Below are positions 19,714-31,972 of a stretch of 64,000 nt of DNA, piece after piece. Location: positions 248,001 to 312,000 of the forward strand of contig JANFAH010000045.1 in the NCBI GenBank assembly GCA_024663395.1. Direction: 5' to 3'. A program made the translations under genes and the position numbers. The stretch comes from Pisolithus tinctorius. Taxonomy: Eukaryota > Basidiomycota > Agaricomycetes > Boletales > Pisolithaceae. Under the pieces are notes generated by a model. The model had not been told where the DNA came from. It did no database searches and worked only from the letters and a program-made list of their open reading frames with translations. Each line of letters starts with the position of its first letter. Positions within the stretch are counted from its first letter, which is position 1.

Positions 19714-22700
19714 ATGGGAACTCTGCGTTGGCGCCAGATGTTCCCCAGACTAAGGACAGTTTAGTTTCTGTTGCCCCTGTACTTGTAACGTCTACACCAG
19801 AACGTACTATGCAGATTCCCATCTCCCTTTACGCATCAGAAACTACTCAGAAAGTCGTCAACACTACTGCTCTGGTTGACTCTGGAGCAGAAATTTCTTG
19901 CATCGACTGGGGTTTCGTGCGAAAGCATTGAATCCCCACTCAACGTCTCGCTGAACCCATCCTCGCAAAAAATGCCAATGGAACCCAAAACTCAAAGGGA
20001 AAGATACTGTTTTCTGCCACTCTCTACTTCAAGGTTAAAGGACTCGTCCACCAGTCCTTTTTCCATGTCATCAACTGTGGAGCAGAAAACGTCATCCTGG
20101 GTCTCCCCTGGCTCCAAGAAAACAACCCTGTTGTAGACTGGAGGATGGGCACGTTATCTATCGACGAGAAAACCGATAGATCGAAAGAATTAAGACGCAA
20201 CGTCTCTTCCGTTGCCGTCGAAGAACCGACTGTGAACCTTGTATCCCCAGTTGAAAAGAAAGGGATAAACAAGTTCATGGACTATGAAGAACCAGAAGAT
20301 GAAACCATCCGAGCACATTTCGTGATGTCAGTTGGGAAACTCGTCGAAGAAGCCAAGAAGGTTAATCCCAGTAATAGCCTTCTCCGAAAGATCACCACGG
20401 CTACTGAGCTAGCCCAAGAAGAACATAAGAAGAAACCGAAGGCTGTTCTCCCTGAAGAATACAGAGACTTTGCCTCGGTTTTCGAGAAGCCATCCGATGG
20501 AGTTTTACCTCCATCACGACCATACGATCATGCCATAAACCTTGTAGAGGACTTTGTCCCCAAAGTGGCCAAAGCGTACCCTCTCTCTCCCTCTGAGCGA
20601 GAGTCTGCAGAAAGGTTTATCGAAGAAAACCTTCGAGAAGGAAAAATCCGCCCCTCGAAGTCTCCCCAGGCTGCCCCCTTCTTCTTCGTAGGAAAGAAAG
20701 ATGGCTCCTTACGCCCCTGTCAAGACTACAGGTACCTAAACAAGAATACAGTGAAGGATGCATACCCCCTCCCCCTCATTTCAGACCTTGTAGACAAACT
20801 AAAAGGAGCCTCCGTTTTCACGAAAATGGATGTCAGATCGGGCTACAATAATGTCCGTATCAAAGAGGGAGACCAGTGGAAAGCCGCGTTCATTACGCAC
20901 AAAGGACTCTTTGAACCAACTGTTATGTTCTTCGGATTATGCAACTCCCCCGCCACATTCCAGCGATTCATGAACGACTCTTTCAGAGATATGATCGCCG
21001 AGGGATGGCTGGTCATTTACATGGATGACCTCCTTATCTTCTCAAGCGACCCCGAAGAACATAAACGAAGAACCCGTCGCGTTCTCGAAAGAATGAGAGA
21101 ACTTTCTCTCCCTCTGAAATTAGAAAAATGTCATTTTGATCTTGCCGAGGTGGAATACCTTGGCATGATTATCAAGGAAAACACCGTCGCCATGGACCCC
21201 GTCAAGGTACAAGGCATCGCCGAATGGCCTGTTCCAAAAAAGGTCAAGGATGTACGATCCTTTTTAGGATTCGCGAACTTTTACAGAAGATTTGTTCCCT
21301 ATTACTCGGACATCGCACGACCACTCATCGACCTCACCAAGAAAACGGTCGACTGGAATTGGTCCAAGAAATGCCAAGATGCCTTTGAACTTCTCAAACG
21401 GATCTTTATGGCACAACCTACGCTTCGAATGCCCGACACCTCTCGGCCATTCGCAATTACTACAGACGCGTCCAAGTACGCAACAGGAGGAATCCTCCTT
21501 CAAGAAGATTCGAACGGACAATGGCAACCCTGCGCCTTCCTGTCCCAATCATTTAACCCTGCAGAGAGAAACTACGACATTTACGACAGAGAACTGCTAG
21601 GGGTTATTCGAGCACTGAAATCCTGGAGACATTATCTCCATGGATCCCCTTTCCCGGTTAAGGTCTTCACAGACCATAAAAATCTGACATACTTCAAATC
21701 ACCTCAAAACTTGAATCGTCGCCAGGCCCGCTGGCTCCTTGACCTTGCAGACTTTGATCTGCAGTTAGAACATGTCCCAGGCAAAGACCTGGCTGCACCA
21801 GATGCGCTTTCCCGCCGACCTGATCATATTCCTGAAGATGATGAGGACAACAAAGGAGTTACTCTCCTGCCGCAAACTCTGTTCGTCAACCTCATCGACA
21901 CCAATCTCACCCAGAAGGTCGCATCATCCTCTATGAAAGACCCTGTGGTCCAAACGGCACTCCGAGCCATTGAAAACGTGGACATGCCATTCCCGTTCAA
22001 ATCCCATCTTTCTGATTGGAGATTTGACAACGGGGTGTTACTCTACAAAGACCGAGTGTATATCCCTGATGACCCCACCCTCCGACGGACCGTCGTGTCC
22101 AACCACCACGATCACCCCTCCGCTGGACACCCTGGTGTTCTGAAAACACGACAGCTTGTTTCCTCCGAGTTTTGGTGGCCTGGATTAGCGTCCTTTGTCC
22201 GAAAATATGTTGAAGGCTGTGCTGTGTGCCAGCAAAATAAAGTAAATACTCACCCGACAACACCACCCCTTGCGCCTATTCCCTCCACCTCGACCCGCCC
22301 CTTCCAACAAATCTCCTGCGATCTGGTTACCGACTTACCCGTTTCAAACGGCTATGATTCCCTTTTGGTCGTGGTAGACCATGGGCTTACAAAGGGGGTA
22401 ATTTTATCACCCACCAAGAAAACCGCCTCCGCTGCTGACATCGCAGCGTTATTTTTCAAGAAAGTCTACTCCCGCTTTGGGTTGTACGACAGAATTATAT
22501 CTGATCGAGGCCCTCAGTTCGCCTCTGCCTTCGCAAAAGAACTGGCTTCCCTTTTGGGATACTCCCTTGCCCTGTCTACGGCGTACCACCCGCAGACCGA
22601 CGGAGAAACTGAACGTGTAAACCAAGAAGTGGAGACCTATCTCCGCATCTTTTGCCAAAATGACCCCGCCTCGTGGGTAACCAACCTTCCCATGGCAGAG

Positions 22701-24416
22701 TTCGCGCACAACCACCGACCCCACTCTGTCACACATCAATCGCCGTTCTACCTCATGTACGGCTACGAACCGAAACCTCTTCCATCCCTGATTGCGGAAA
22801 CCCACCTTCCCGCCGCCGAGTCCAGACTCGAGGAACTCCGAAAAGCTAGAGACGAAGCCCTTGCGGCCCACGACTTAGCCAGAAAAACCATGAAAGACCG
22901 CTCGACACGACCCTTCACCCCGTTCCAGAAAGGTGATAAGGTTTGGCTAGAAGCACGTAATTTGAAATGCTCCTATGAAAATAGGAAGCTAGCACCAAAA
23001 CGAGAAGGACCCTTCACCATCTCTGACGTCCTATCTCCGATAACGTATCGTCTCACGATTCCCGCACGCTGGAAAATCCACAACGTTTTCCATGCTTCTC
23101 TCTTATCACCCTATCGCGAAAATGACGTTCACGGACCGAACTTCCCAGCTCCACCACCTGACCTTGTCAACGAGGAAGAAGAATACGAAGTCGAGGCGAT
23201 AGTCGGCCATAAAAGGTCCGGCCGTGGACACGCCTTCTTAATCAAATGGAAGGGTTACCCTTCTTCCGAAAACTCGTGGCAAAAAGAGTCGCACCTTGAA
23301 CATGCGGATGATACGCTCTCCGCCTATAAGAAACGGTTCCCCAGAGACTTCCCTCCTAAGAAACAACCCACTCGACACTCCACTCGTACCGTCAGAAATA
23401 TCACTCTTGAAATGCCTCCTCGTCGTTACACCTACCCCCACGAACCCTCTCGCCGCCACACCCTGTTCGCTCGTCGACAAAGACAACCCGCCAGTGATCA
23501 GATGATCGCTTCCTACCGACTCTTCATCGCTGACCCGGCCGTCATCGGCACCGTTTACCATGAAGTGGACGAAAACTCTCCACTCGACCTTGTGTATCAT
23601 GCAACTATCCAAGCCCTTCGGCTTGAAGAACTTTCCCGCTATGTTAACCGCCAAAACCCCCTCCTTTCCCCTGCTCGCACTATCCTGGGTGAAATCGCCC
23701 TCCAACAGGTTCCCCTGCTTCTTAAACTCTTTGATGTCCTTGGAGGCGCCAACCTCATTTATAACGTTCGTCAATATCCAACGTTGATCGCACCCCCCCC
23801 GCCTGGGTCTAGAAGACCCTCGACTGCAACTTCCCCTCCGGTTTCCTCCGCGTCGTCTTCCCCTCCTGCACCGTCATCGTCATCGTCCTCCCACTCGTCC
23901 CGCTCTCTCCGAAGAGCCGACAGACCTCGTGCCTGCTGCTTGTCAGGCTCTAGTCCCCAACCCTGCGAGTCTCATAGCTCGCCGTCAGAAGTAGACCCTG
24001 AGACTGCCTTTGGCGTCTCCCGTGCTGAACTCGACTACACGTTAAACATCGTCGAAACCCTTGCACAGCTGCCGCCGTCCCCTGTGCTGAATGCCTTGAC
24101 CGAGTTCGACATGCCTCTCACTCCGTCTGATCCACGCTATCGTCAAGCGTGTTATGTCTGTCGCCGTCTTGGCCATATCCGCGTCAATTGTGGACTGTAT
24201 GAATGTCCCCTTTGTCACGCCACTCGTCCTGGGCATACTCAAGCCCAGTGCCCTTCCATCCGCCCTCGTCGTCCTTTACAGGACAGGATTGCTACCCCCA
24301 CTCTGGTAGATGATCGTACCCTCGTTGGGGGCGAGGATAACGATTTATACGACAACAGTTTTGATTTCGATGACTCTGCCATCAGTAACATGACCGGAGA
24401 GCCTTACGGAGAATAG
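19710..24416 (+). pseudogene. pol: Element 2 Pol with chromodomain and zinc-knuckle tail (one TGA)
   Basis: The frame is continuous from 19710 except for TGA 19929-19931. Protease motif ALVDSGAEISCI precedes the stop, and VILGLPWLQENNP follows it in the same frame. From ATG 20145 there are 1423 codons: RT with YMDD at residues 292-295, RNase H (TTDASKYA, TDHKNLTYF), integrase zinc site and the D, D, E triad (SCDLVTDL, SDRGPQFA, GETERVNQ), and a chromodomain at about residues 1013-1065 (YEVEAIVGHK, FLIKWKGY, ENSWQKE). A further ~350 residues include Ser/Pro-rich linkers and two zinc knuckles, C1336-C1339-H1344-C1349 and C1354-C1357-H1364-C1369. The TGA plausibly arose from CGA and would abort Pol early. 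Confidence 0.9.
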
Positions 24417-24440
24417 TTGAAGTCGGGGACTTCAACGCTT

Positions 24441-24453
24441 AGAAAGGGGGTAA
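24441..24453 (+). other. Element 2 polypurine tract
   Basis: AGAAAGGGGGTAA directly precedes the TGTTACG that opens the 3' LTR. Confidence 0.85.
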
Positions 24454-24905
24454 TGTTACGTTTCACCCCTAACTTTTCTTTCTTCGTTGCACGTTTACCT
24501 TGTTTTGGATCCGTTGGACTTAGTTTCCTTTTAGAGCCGTCTTCTCTCTGATCCGACGGCTCTCTATTCCCACCACTAGCGTTACTGGCTCGTTACATGC
24601 TTAGGACATGTGTCGTCATTGTTCAACCAATGGCGTAGTTACCTCGTTACATGCGGACGCCTCATGGTCCGTTTCTGTGTAGTATTTAGTCTGCCGGCTC
24701 AAGTCCTGGAAACCCAGACTTGAGCTGCTCAATCATACGCAGCGTTCTCAGAACTTCGCCCTCAGTGTCCCTAATAAGGACCACTCTTACCGGCGTTGCT
24801 CCTAAATCCTCTGTCGTTTACAGAGGTTACTGCAGCCGTTGCTCAGTAGAAACCTTAGACTGCGTCTGAGCTCTCCCTACGTCTTGACTTCGGTCGAGCG
24901 TAACA
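24454..24905 (+). repeat. Element 2 3' LTR
   Basis: The 452-bp LTR matches 18063-18514. It has CG where the 5' LTR has TG in the two positions that differ. Confidence 0.95.
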
Positions 24906-25163
24906 TTATATGTGTTCCCAAGGACTACATCCCCAGTATATCACAAAGTTACATAATTGTCCCAATGAGCTCTCATTTTCATTTGGGTATTCTGTCATCA
25001 GTTTCTACTCAAATATTATGTAATATGGCTCATCAGAGAGCCATGACCAGCTGCTTTGATCCATCCACCAACACCTTGGACTCAATAATGATAGTTCACT
25101 TGCTACACCATGATTAATGAAAAACATGCAAACATTGGGACAATTTTGTGACCCACTGTACTG

Positions 25164-26160
25164 ATGGATCACACAGGGGACATAGATGAAAAACTGGGCC
25201 TCTTCATCTTGCAAAATGAGCACACATATGTCGAAGCACCAGCAGAGGGCCTCATCCAGCAATTCAAAGAGGCCCTCATATTGGGTCACAAGTGGTACAA
25301 TATCCCTCATGCTGGAGTCAATGCTGGTCCTGTTGGCAAACAGACAGAGCTCCTCTCCAAAGACTATGTATTCAAGTTGATGTCATTCATGAACTTGGTG
25401 TCAATGCATTACATCCATTTCCTGATATTCAACCTCAATAAATTGCATGTGATGATGATGAGCCCAGGGGGAGGGGTAAGTGTGAGAACATGGCATTGCA
25501 AATCATGCTGACTATACTACATTGATAGATCATTGCTTATGTGATGTTGGCCCTCAAAGAGAAGCTTGCTCTGTGTTTCAACACCATTAAATTCACCATT
25601 GCAGAATTCAAAGATCTCAACCAGAAGGCAAGCAAGCATGATGCATCTTCTGAGAAAGAACAAGCCCGCAACCATCTCCAGTCCATACTTGCCACCTTGA
25701 AGGAGGGCCTCACCTCTGCACCAGGCAATTGTACCAAAAGTTCAGGACATCATTGATGCAGTCTTTGCAGGGCATCTGTTTACTGACTTGGAGACTTCAG
25801 GTCATCTCTGTCAAGCCCATTCATTCATATACCAGTCTGCATTCAATTGATACTGCCACACTCTCATCATCATGCTCCAGGAGATCACACAGATGAATGA
25901 GGATATATCATTATATGGGGACAACATGAAGCAGGTGATTCAGATGTCCCCAGCAAAGATAAGTCTTCTCCTCAGCAAATGGTGTTCAGATGAACCATTC
26001 TACCTCTTCCCCCTCCCATCAAATTGTCTCATTGAGGCCATGAACAAGCACCTTCTCAGGATTAACAGTGCATTGCTTGAAGTAAGTCATCCAAACATAT
26101 CCATGCAGCTCCTAACTGTGCACACAGTATGCATCATGGTGGACACCACTCATCCACCAT
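25164..26160 (+). pseudogene. Decayed multi-exon gene, part 1
   Basis: Coding-like stretches at 25164-25474 (EKLGLFILQNEHTYVEAPAE), 25529-25756 (LALKEKLALCFNTIKF) and 25872-26107 are separated by short intron-like gaps. The clearest is 25475-25528 (GTAAGT..GATAG, 54 nt). Joining at that gap breaks the frame, so at least one indel is present. No domain is recognised. Amino acid composition and spacing look like a real former gene rather than chance frames. Confidence 0.4.
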
Positions 26161-26337
26161 GACAACTTCCATCCATGGGACTGGTCTCCTGGATCTGCAA
26201 GTGGAGACATGGTCAGGGCAGTGTTGGCACACAGGTTGCTGCAGATTGTCAACAAGGTATGCCTGCCAAAACACTATTGACATTCAATCATATTCATTAC
26301 ATGAAAGATCATTGCTATGGTCTTCTTGTGATACACA

Positions 26338-26898
26338 ATGTTCTTACAGATGGAAGACTCTCTTACATACAAGGGGCCCCTCTGGAATCAGCTTACCCAG
26401 AACAAATTACTTTTGATCTTCAGTCAACTCAAGCAGGATGATGACAAGGACTTGAATCCCAAGGGAAAGGCAGAGGCAAAGGCAAAGGCAGGGGACAATG
26501 AAGGGGACAAAGATGGAGGACAGGAGGAGAGGCAAGTTGGAGATGATGGTGATGACAATGAGGGTTCTGGTGGAGACATGTCTGAGGCATGCAATGGCAG
26601 TGAGCCAGAGAAGGCTGATGGGAACATCATGAGAGAGCAGTGGATGGAAAGGAGAGCTCATGCAAAGGAGCAGGCAGCTGCTCACCATCAACACCTTGCA
26701 AAGGAGGCCAAGACCACAATCAAGTATCTCAATGCTGTGGAGAAGCCCCCAAAGATCACTCCAAAGGAGTTTGGCATCCCCACCAACTGCCTGTCCAAAC
26801 TCCCCTCCCATGCACCAAAGAATATATTTCATGGTCAGGAATTTGTTGTACATCATACCTATGAGTGGGTGAACCAGCTCCCCAGCTCCAAGAAATGA
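26338..26898 (+). pseudogene. Decayed gene, part 2: charged linker and helix
   Basis: An open stretch of 186 codons begins with a hydrophobic segment. It continues as a Lys/Asp/Glu/Gly-rich disordered region (GDDGDDNEGSGGD) and then an Ala/His/Lys helix, ending in EFVVHHTYEWVNQLPSSKK. It lies in line with the flanking remnants and is probably the same former gene. Family unknown. Confidence 0.4.
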
Positions 26899-27006
26899 TT
26901 CATGCAGCAACTTGCATGCCTTGCTATCTATGAACATGCTATTGTCTACTTATATTGTCTGCAGCTGCTCTTTGACATTGTGTCAGGCACACTACTTCTA
27001 TGGTGA

Positions 27007-27501
27007 ATGATGGAGGACTGTGTTGAAGAGTATCTCATCACCCCTGGTGCATCCCAGCTGCACCAGAGCTGCCTCACCATTGCTCTTGCCAAATCTGCTG
27101 CCTCAGGTGCACCTGCCCCTCACCTTGTTTGGCCTGATGGCCTCTCCATTGACTGTGATGGTCTCACATTCCCAGAGTTCTCTGTCAAACACCAGCTCAA
27201 CAAGATTTGCATCAAAGAATTGAAGATGTGACAGGAGACTGAACTCCAATGCATCATTGATACCATCCAGAACATGTCAATTTTGTGGTGCAATCTCACT
27301 GGCACTGTGAAGGTATGCAAACATCCAAAGCTCAACCCAGACATGTCCAAGGTGATGTTGGGTCTGGTACAGGTGCATCTACAATTCTATCCATGGATCA
27401 TACAAAGTCATGATCCATATTCATCAAGTGCCTTGATTGCAATGTGCTGGAGCAGCAACAACAATGTTGTACCAATGCAGGACATGATCTCAGTAATGTG
27501 A
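27007..27501 (+). pseudogene. Decayed gene, part 3
   Basis: Frames at 27007-27231 (VWPDGLSIDCDGLTFPEF) and 27274-27501 (HDPYSSSALIAMCWSSNNN) are separated by one TGA region and look like one former coding stretch. Further down, 27697-27752 and 27900-27990 contain donor- and acceptor-like signals. No domain recognised. Confidence 0.35.
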
Positions 27502-27933
27502 TGACTTGACTCAGATTCTCCTTCCATGATGGCATGACCCACTCTGGCACATCCAACTTGAACCTGCAACCAAGAGACATCGCATCCCTCATCTGTACTC
27601 AATCATTGCAGCAGATTGAGCTGGAGAAGTTGATGGATTCATTTCACCAAAATTGCAAGGGGCCTGTTGCTGATCTTGATTGCATGGATACTGAAGGTGA
27701 GTAATTGTCCATCAACATTTACTACTCATCACGCTCATTGCATCCCACCAGTCACACACCACAAGTCCAAGACTGTGCTTAAAGATGATGAGACCATGTC
27801 TGGACATGATATGAAGAATTCTTGAAATGTGATGGATCCTAAGGACAGTGGCAAGTGTTCAATCAGTGGAGAATCAGAGGAAAATGGTGATACAGGGGGA
27901 GGTGAGTCCCTTTTCATCTGTTCTTCCATATTG

Positions 27934-27964
27934 TGCAAATGTTTGCTGTCCACATTTGCACATT
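27934..27964. repeat. Inverted repeat TGTGCAAATGT in an intron-like gap
   Basis: Arms TGTGCAAATGT and ACATTTGCACA are separated by about nine bases. It lies downstream of a GTGAGT donor-like site at 27902, so it may be another palindrome-bearing intron. Bases 28000-28660 contain only Ser/Pro-rich frames with no recognisable domain. Confidence 0.45.
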
Positions 27965-28667
27965 CTGTGGCAAATCAAACACAGGTTGTGGCTTGGAATT
28001 GCACAAGCAATCACAACACCATGATGTTACATTGTCCATTTTCACACAATCATTGTATGTCTGCATTTGCATTGTTTTCATTCTGCTCTCATACTATGGC
28101 ACCATTGTGGTTAGGCTATGATTTTCCATTCCTTTCCCTAACCCCCCAATCATTCTGATGCATATCTCAACAGACTCCTCAGACTCCAATGGGTCTGATG
28201 CTAGGCCATCCTCACAGCAGGTAATGCCTGTTGATGACAACCCCATCCCCCTCTCCATCATTGACAGTGTCAGGCATGTCACCATAATGTCAATGCCATC
28301 CACTTCTGCCCTGATATCCAACTCAAGGTCTGTGCTTCCATTCTAATCATCATCCCACCTCACCCCCTCTCAGCAATGATGACATTACCTCCAAATCAAA
28401 GGGCAAGAAACAATCCAGATCCAACACTGCTCTTGATTCATCCCCAGAGTCCCATTGCACCTGTGAGTCTCATCCATTCATCACCATCTTCACATTCTCA
28501 CCCCACTCATCCACCCAGGTGCATCTGCTCAATCAAATTCCTTCACACCATCCAGAAAGTTCCATCCCCATCCAAGACTCCAGCTGCATTGAAATCATTG
28601 CACCCCATCAATGAAGGTCTTGCAGACAGCATGATGTAATATCATATCTCATTACTACTTTCATCTA

Positions 28668-30273
28668 CAGTGGCTCAAAAAACTGTCTGCATGTTTGTAT
28701 GTTGTACATTAGTTATGACTAAACACAATAACCCCTAACCCTAGCCCTAAACCATGAGTGTATGAATTAAGGTACTTACTCTTGGCTTTCTATTGGTCCA
28801 TGAATCAAGTGATTTGGATAGGAATTGATAGAATAGCAGCCATTTGAAAATGACATGTCATGCAGACAGTTTTTTGACTTAAATTTTTGATTATATATAT
28901 TGACCCTGGCATGCTGTTATATTGTTACATACATCCATCAAGGGTTCTACTATGTTACCTTTATGTAATGAGTATGATCCAACATATATAAACCCCACCA
29001 CCCTCAGCTCATTTTCTCATCATCACCATGAAGTCCATTTCCACCTCTCAAAGACAAAGCATCATCTCTCTTGCCTCTCTTGGCCTGTCAACTAGGAAGA
29101 TTGCCTCACAGACTGGTGTAGGGAAGTCTACAGTATCCCAGGTTCTTCAGGAAATCCAACCAGAGAGGTCTAGGCTTCATGGTGGTTGCCCTTCCAAGCT
29201 TTCCTCTACCAACAAGAGAGCTATTGTTCAGCAAATCCTTACTGGCAAGGCCAAAAATGCTGTTCAAGCCACTCATTCCATCAACTCTGTTGTTGATAGT
29301 CCTGTTTCTTCTCAGACAGTGAGAAATACCCTCAAAGAAGCCTCATTGAAGGCTGTGGTGAAGAAGAAAAAGCCATTGCTTTCTACTGGTCACAAGAAGA
29401 AGAGGTTAGCCTTTGCTCTTAAGTATCAGCATTGGACTGTGGAGGACTGGAAGAGAGTTATATGGTTAGATGAGACCAAAATCAACAGGATTGGGTCAGA
29501 TGGACAAGAGTATGTAGTATGTGTGGAAAAAGAAGGGTGAAGGGCTTATTTCCAGAGAGGTCAAAGGTACAGTCAAGTTTGGAGGAGGTTCACTCATGGT
29601 TTAGGTATGTATAGGGTGGAATGGTGTTGGGGTCTTGAGTGAGGTTGAGGGAAGGATGGATGTTGAACAGTATGTGGCCATTTTGCAGGAAGGGTTGCTT
29701 CAAAGCATGGAGGAATCTGGAATTCCAGAAGATGACATTATCTTTCAACAAGATAATGACCCCAAGCATACCTCTAGAAGAGCCCAAAAATGGTTTGAAA
29801 AGCAGGATATCAAGCTTCTAGACTGGCCTGCACAAGCTCCAGACCTCAGCCCAATTGAACACACTTTGAATCACCTCAAAAGATCTCCCTCAGGTTATGA
29901 GAGTGCTCCTACAGGAATTCATCAATTATGGAAAGGGTGGTAGTGGAGTGTGGGAAGATTTCTGTGGAAGAGTGTCAAAAATGGATAGAAAGCATGCCTA
30001 GAAGGGTTGAAGCAGTTACCAAGGCCAAAGGAGCTATACCAAGTACTAGATAGCTGGATTTTTATAAAGTCAAAAAACTGTCCACATGACATGTCATATT
30101 CAAATGGTTGCTATTATATCAATTCCTATCCAAATCACTCAATTCTTGGACACATAGGAAGCCAAGAGTAAGTACTTTCTTTCATACACTCATGGTTTAG
30201 GGCTAGGGGTCATTGTGTTTAGTCATAACTAGTGTAAAACATGCAAACATGTGGACAGTTTTTGTAGCCACTG
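28668..30273 (+). mobile_element. Tc1-like DD34E transposon (family C)
   Basis: The 1606-bp element is flanked by TA on both sides (28666-28667, 30274-30275). Its terminal repeat begins CAGTGGCT. Each end also holds an inner, inverted copy of the terminal repeat about 200 bp inside (28857-28880 and near 30067-30090). It contains one broken transposase gene. Confidence 0.9.
29028..30050 (+). pseudogene. Tc1-like transposase, frameshifted
   Basis: The start at 29028 gives 170 intact residues: a helix-turn-helix (STRKIASQTGVGKSTVSQVL), a second DNA-binding part, and the first catalytic Asp in WLDETKINRI. A frameshift falls between 29540 and 29635. The second frame (29635-29943) carries the second Asp in FQQDNDPKHTS and the Glu in LSPIEHTLN, with exactly 34 residues between them, defining the Tc1 DD34E class. 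A second frameshift near 29930 moves the C-terminus (ERVVVECGKISVEECQKWI) to a third frame. The gene cannot make an active enzyme as it stands. The first block matches the N-terminal frames in the palindromic B elements. Confidence 0.9.
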
Positions 30274-30418
30274 TACATGGGTTGAGCCCCTTTTACCCTT
30301 TGCTATGAATCAGAGAGGGGACTGTGTGGCATGACTACACTTGTGCATTGATGGACAATGCACAATGCCTTACACAGTCCAGGCTGGCTAGAGTCATGGT
30401 GAGTTTAAGCAATGCCCT

Positions 30419-31700
30419 GTGCTAATAATCTCCTCCCTGCCCCAGAGGGTCTGGGGCCAGGAATCAACCCCACACATGGAAGGTGGGCATCACCCAGGGA
30501 ATCAACTGGGGGGGCAGTCTGACCACACTGCCCAGGTGGCTGCACAGCTGCTGGCATCAATCCCATGTATGGATGGAATCAACCTCACAGCCACCAGCAT
30601 CAACCCCTTACACATCCACATCATGGTACCATGCAGAACATGGACCAAAGTGTAACTGAGGTGAGCTCAGTGCACATGCACAAGCTATTGTTGAGTTGTG
30701 CTGACTTGATCCAGACCCTTTCCAACCTCATCAACATGAGCACTGAAGAAACCACTGCCATAGATGCTTCTGGAATGGTAAGGCCCACCACTGTACCATG
30801 CAAGTGGACACTAAACAGGGTGCCATGGTGACTGATGTTCAGCATGGCCAATGTCTGCCACATCCTTGCTGTAGCTTGGGCAGGCTACCAATGAGGAGAG
30901 GGGGGAGGTAATGAGCAGCACTTTGATGTATACTGTAAAAAGTTGACAATGACTTGACCAACAGGTGACCAAGGACCAAGGGAAGAACTCACATCCACAA
31001 CCACTGGTAGGTGTCTGGATAGAGGGGGATTGAGGATTTGAAACTGACATGAGACTCTCTGTCAGACTGATACAGGCAACACAACAGAGGGCAATGTAAG
31101 CAGCACCTTGAGCTCTGCTTCATAACTTGTCAATGACTTATGCATCTCCCAACAAGAGCCAAGCAAGTGGCAAGGGAAAGCACCTGCCCAATCAGTGTGA
31201 CTGCATTAGACCAGGGGTGCTTGAGCATAGGCAACTGACAGTGTCTCCCAATAGGAGGACACTGACAAGATCATGCAAGCAGAGGTGAGAATTGCCCAGC
31301 AGCATCCTGCCCAACTCATGGTTGACTTCCACATGTCTCCCAACAGAAACCCAGCAGGAAGCCCACAACCCAGACAGCAAGGACAAAGGACCTGTGGCAG
31401 ACAAAGGTCCCAAGAAGACAGTAAGTGTATGGGAATATTGGCACATGAGAATGCAAGGATTCTCAGACATGTCTGGGATGCAAAGAAGCAAATATATCAC
31501 TGCAGTGTGTTTGACACTGCAATCCAACCACCCCCTACAAAGGATCTTGAGGGATGAGGGAATGCTACAGGTATGCATTCTCCTGAATAAGTATACCCAC
31601 TTCAGGGGTACCAAGAGTGGTGCTGGTCTCACCATGCACCACCTGGCAACTTGGAACCCTGCACTGGGGGGGGAAGTTCAGCTTAGTCCATCAAAGGTGT
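30419..31700 (+). pseudogene. Scattered exon-like fragments
   Basis: Several short open stretches occur (30565-30831, 31273-31557, 31292-31702), with GTAAGT/CAG signals between them. None shows a domain. The order and strand agree with the remnant at 31973-32768, so they may be its upstream exons. Weakly supported. Confidence 0.25.
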
Positions 31701-31972
31701 GATACAGTCACTGACAGACAATCCCACAGCTCATGTGATACCTGCTAAGGTATTCTGTGGCTGATCTGGACTTTTTGGCTGCCCCCATCTCAGTGGAGAC
31801 ACTGTCTGCTGTCAAGTGTGAAGCACAGGCATGTGGGGTCAATGTCCATGGTCTGAAGAGACAAGCTGTGAAGCAGATCCACAAAGATTGACAGGCATAC
31901 ACAGATGGGAAGAACCTGGAGCTCAAAACCTTTGTCAATGACACTTAATTAGATCCATGGGCAAAGGCATTT

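Larger units (their letters stand above)
18063..24905 (+). mobile_element. Element 2: complete Ty3/gypsy chromovirus
   Basis: This 6843-bp element has 452-bp LTRs that differ at two sites by eye, both CpG versus TpG. Its order is 5' LTR, self-primer binding site, gag, protease-RT-RNase H-integrase, chromodomain, a long C-terminal extension with two zinc knuckles, polypurine tract and 3' LTR. A single TGA interrupts the protease region. It is nested in palindrome A1 and is therefore younger than it. Confidence 0.95.
18058..24910. repeat. Target-site duplication of element 2 (TTATA)
   Basis: TTATA occurs at 18058-18062 and at 24906-24910, directly flanking the LTRs. Removing the element restores the palindrome arm as seen intact at 57420-57440. 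Confidence 0.93.
16734..25158. mobile_element. Palindromic Tc1-like element A1, split by element 2
   Basis: It begins CAGTGGCTCACAAAATTGTC and ends in the inverted form, flanked by TA (16732-16733, 25159-25160). Without the nested Ty3 element it is 1577 bp: arm 16734-17376, spacer 17377-17668, and inverted arm 17669-18062 plus 24911-25158. The arms are about 643 bp and nearly identical. The left arm plus spacer is collinear with the Tc1 relic at 54063, so the element is a transposon half duplicated in inverted orientation. It has no functional transposase. Confidence 0.85.
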
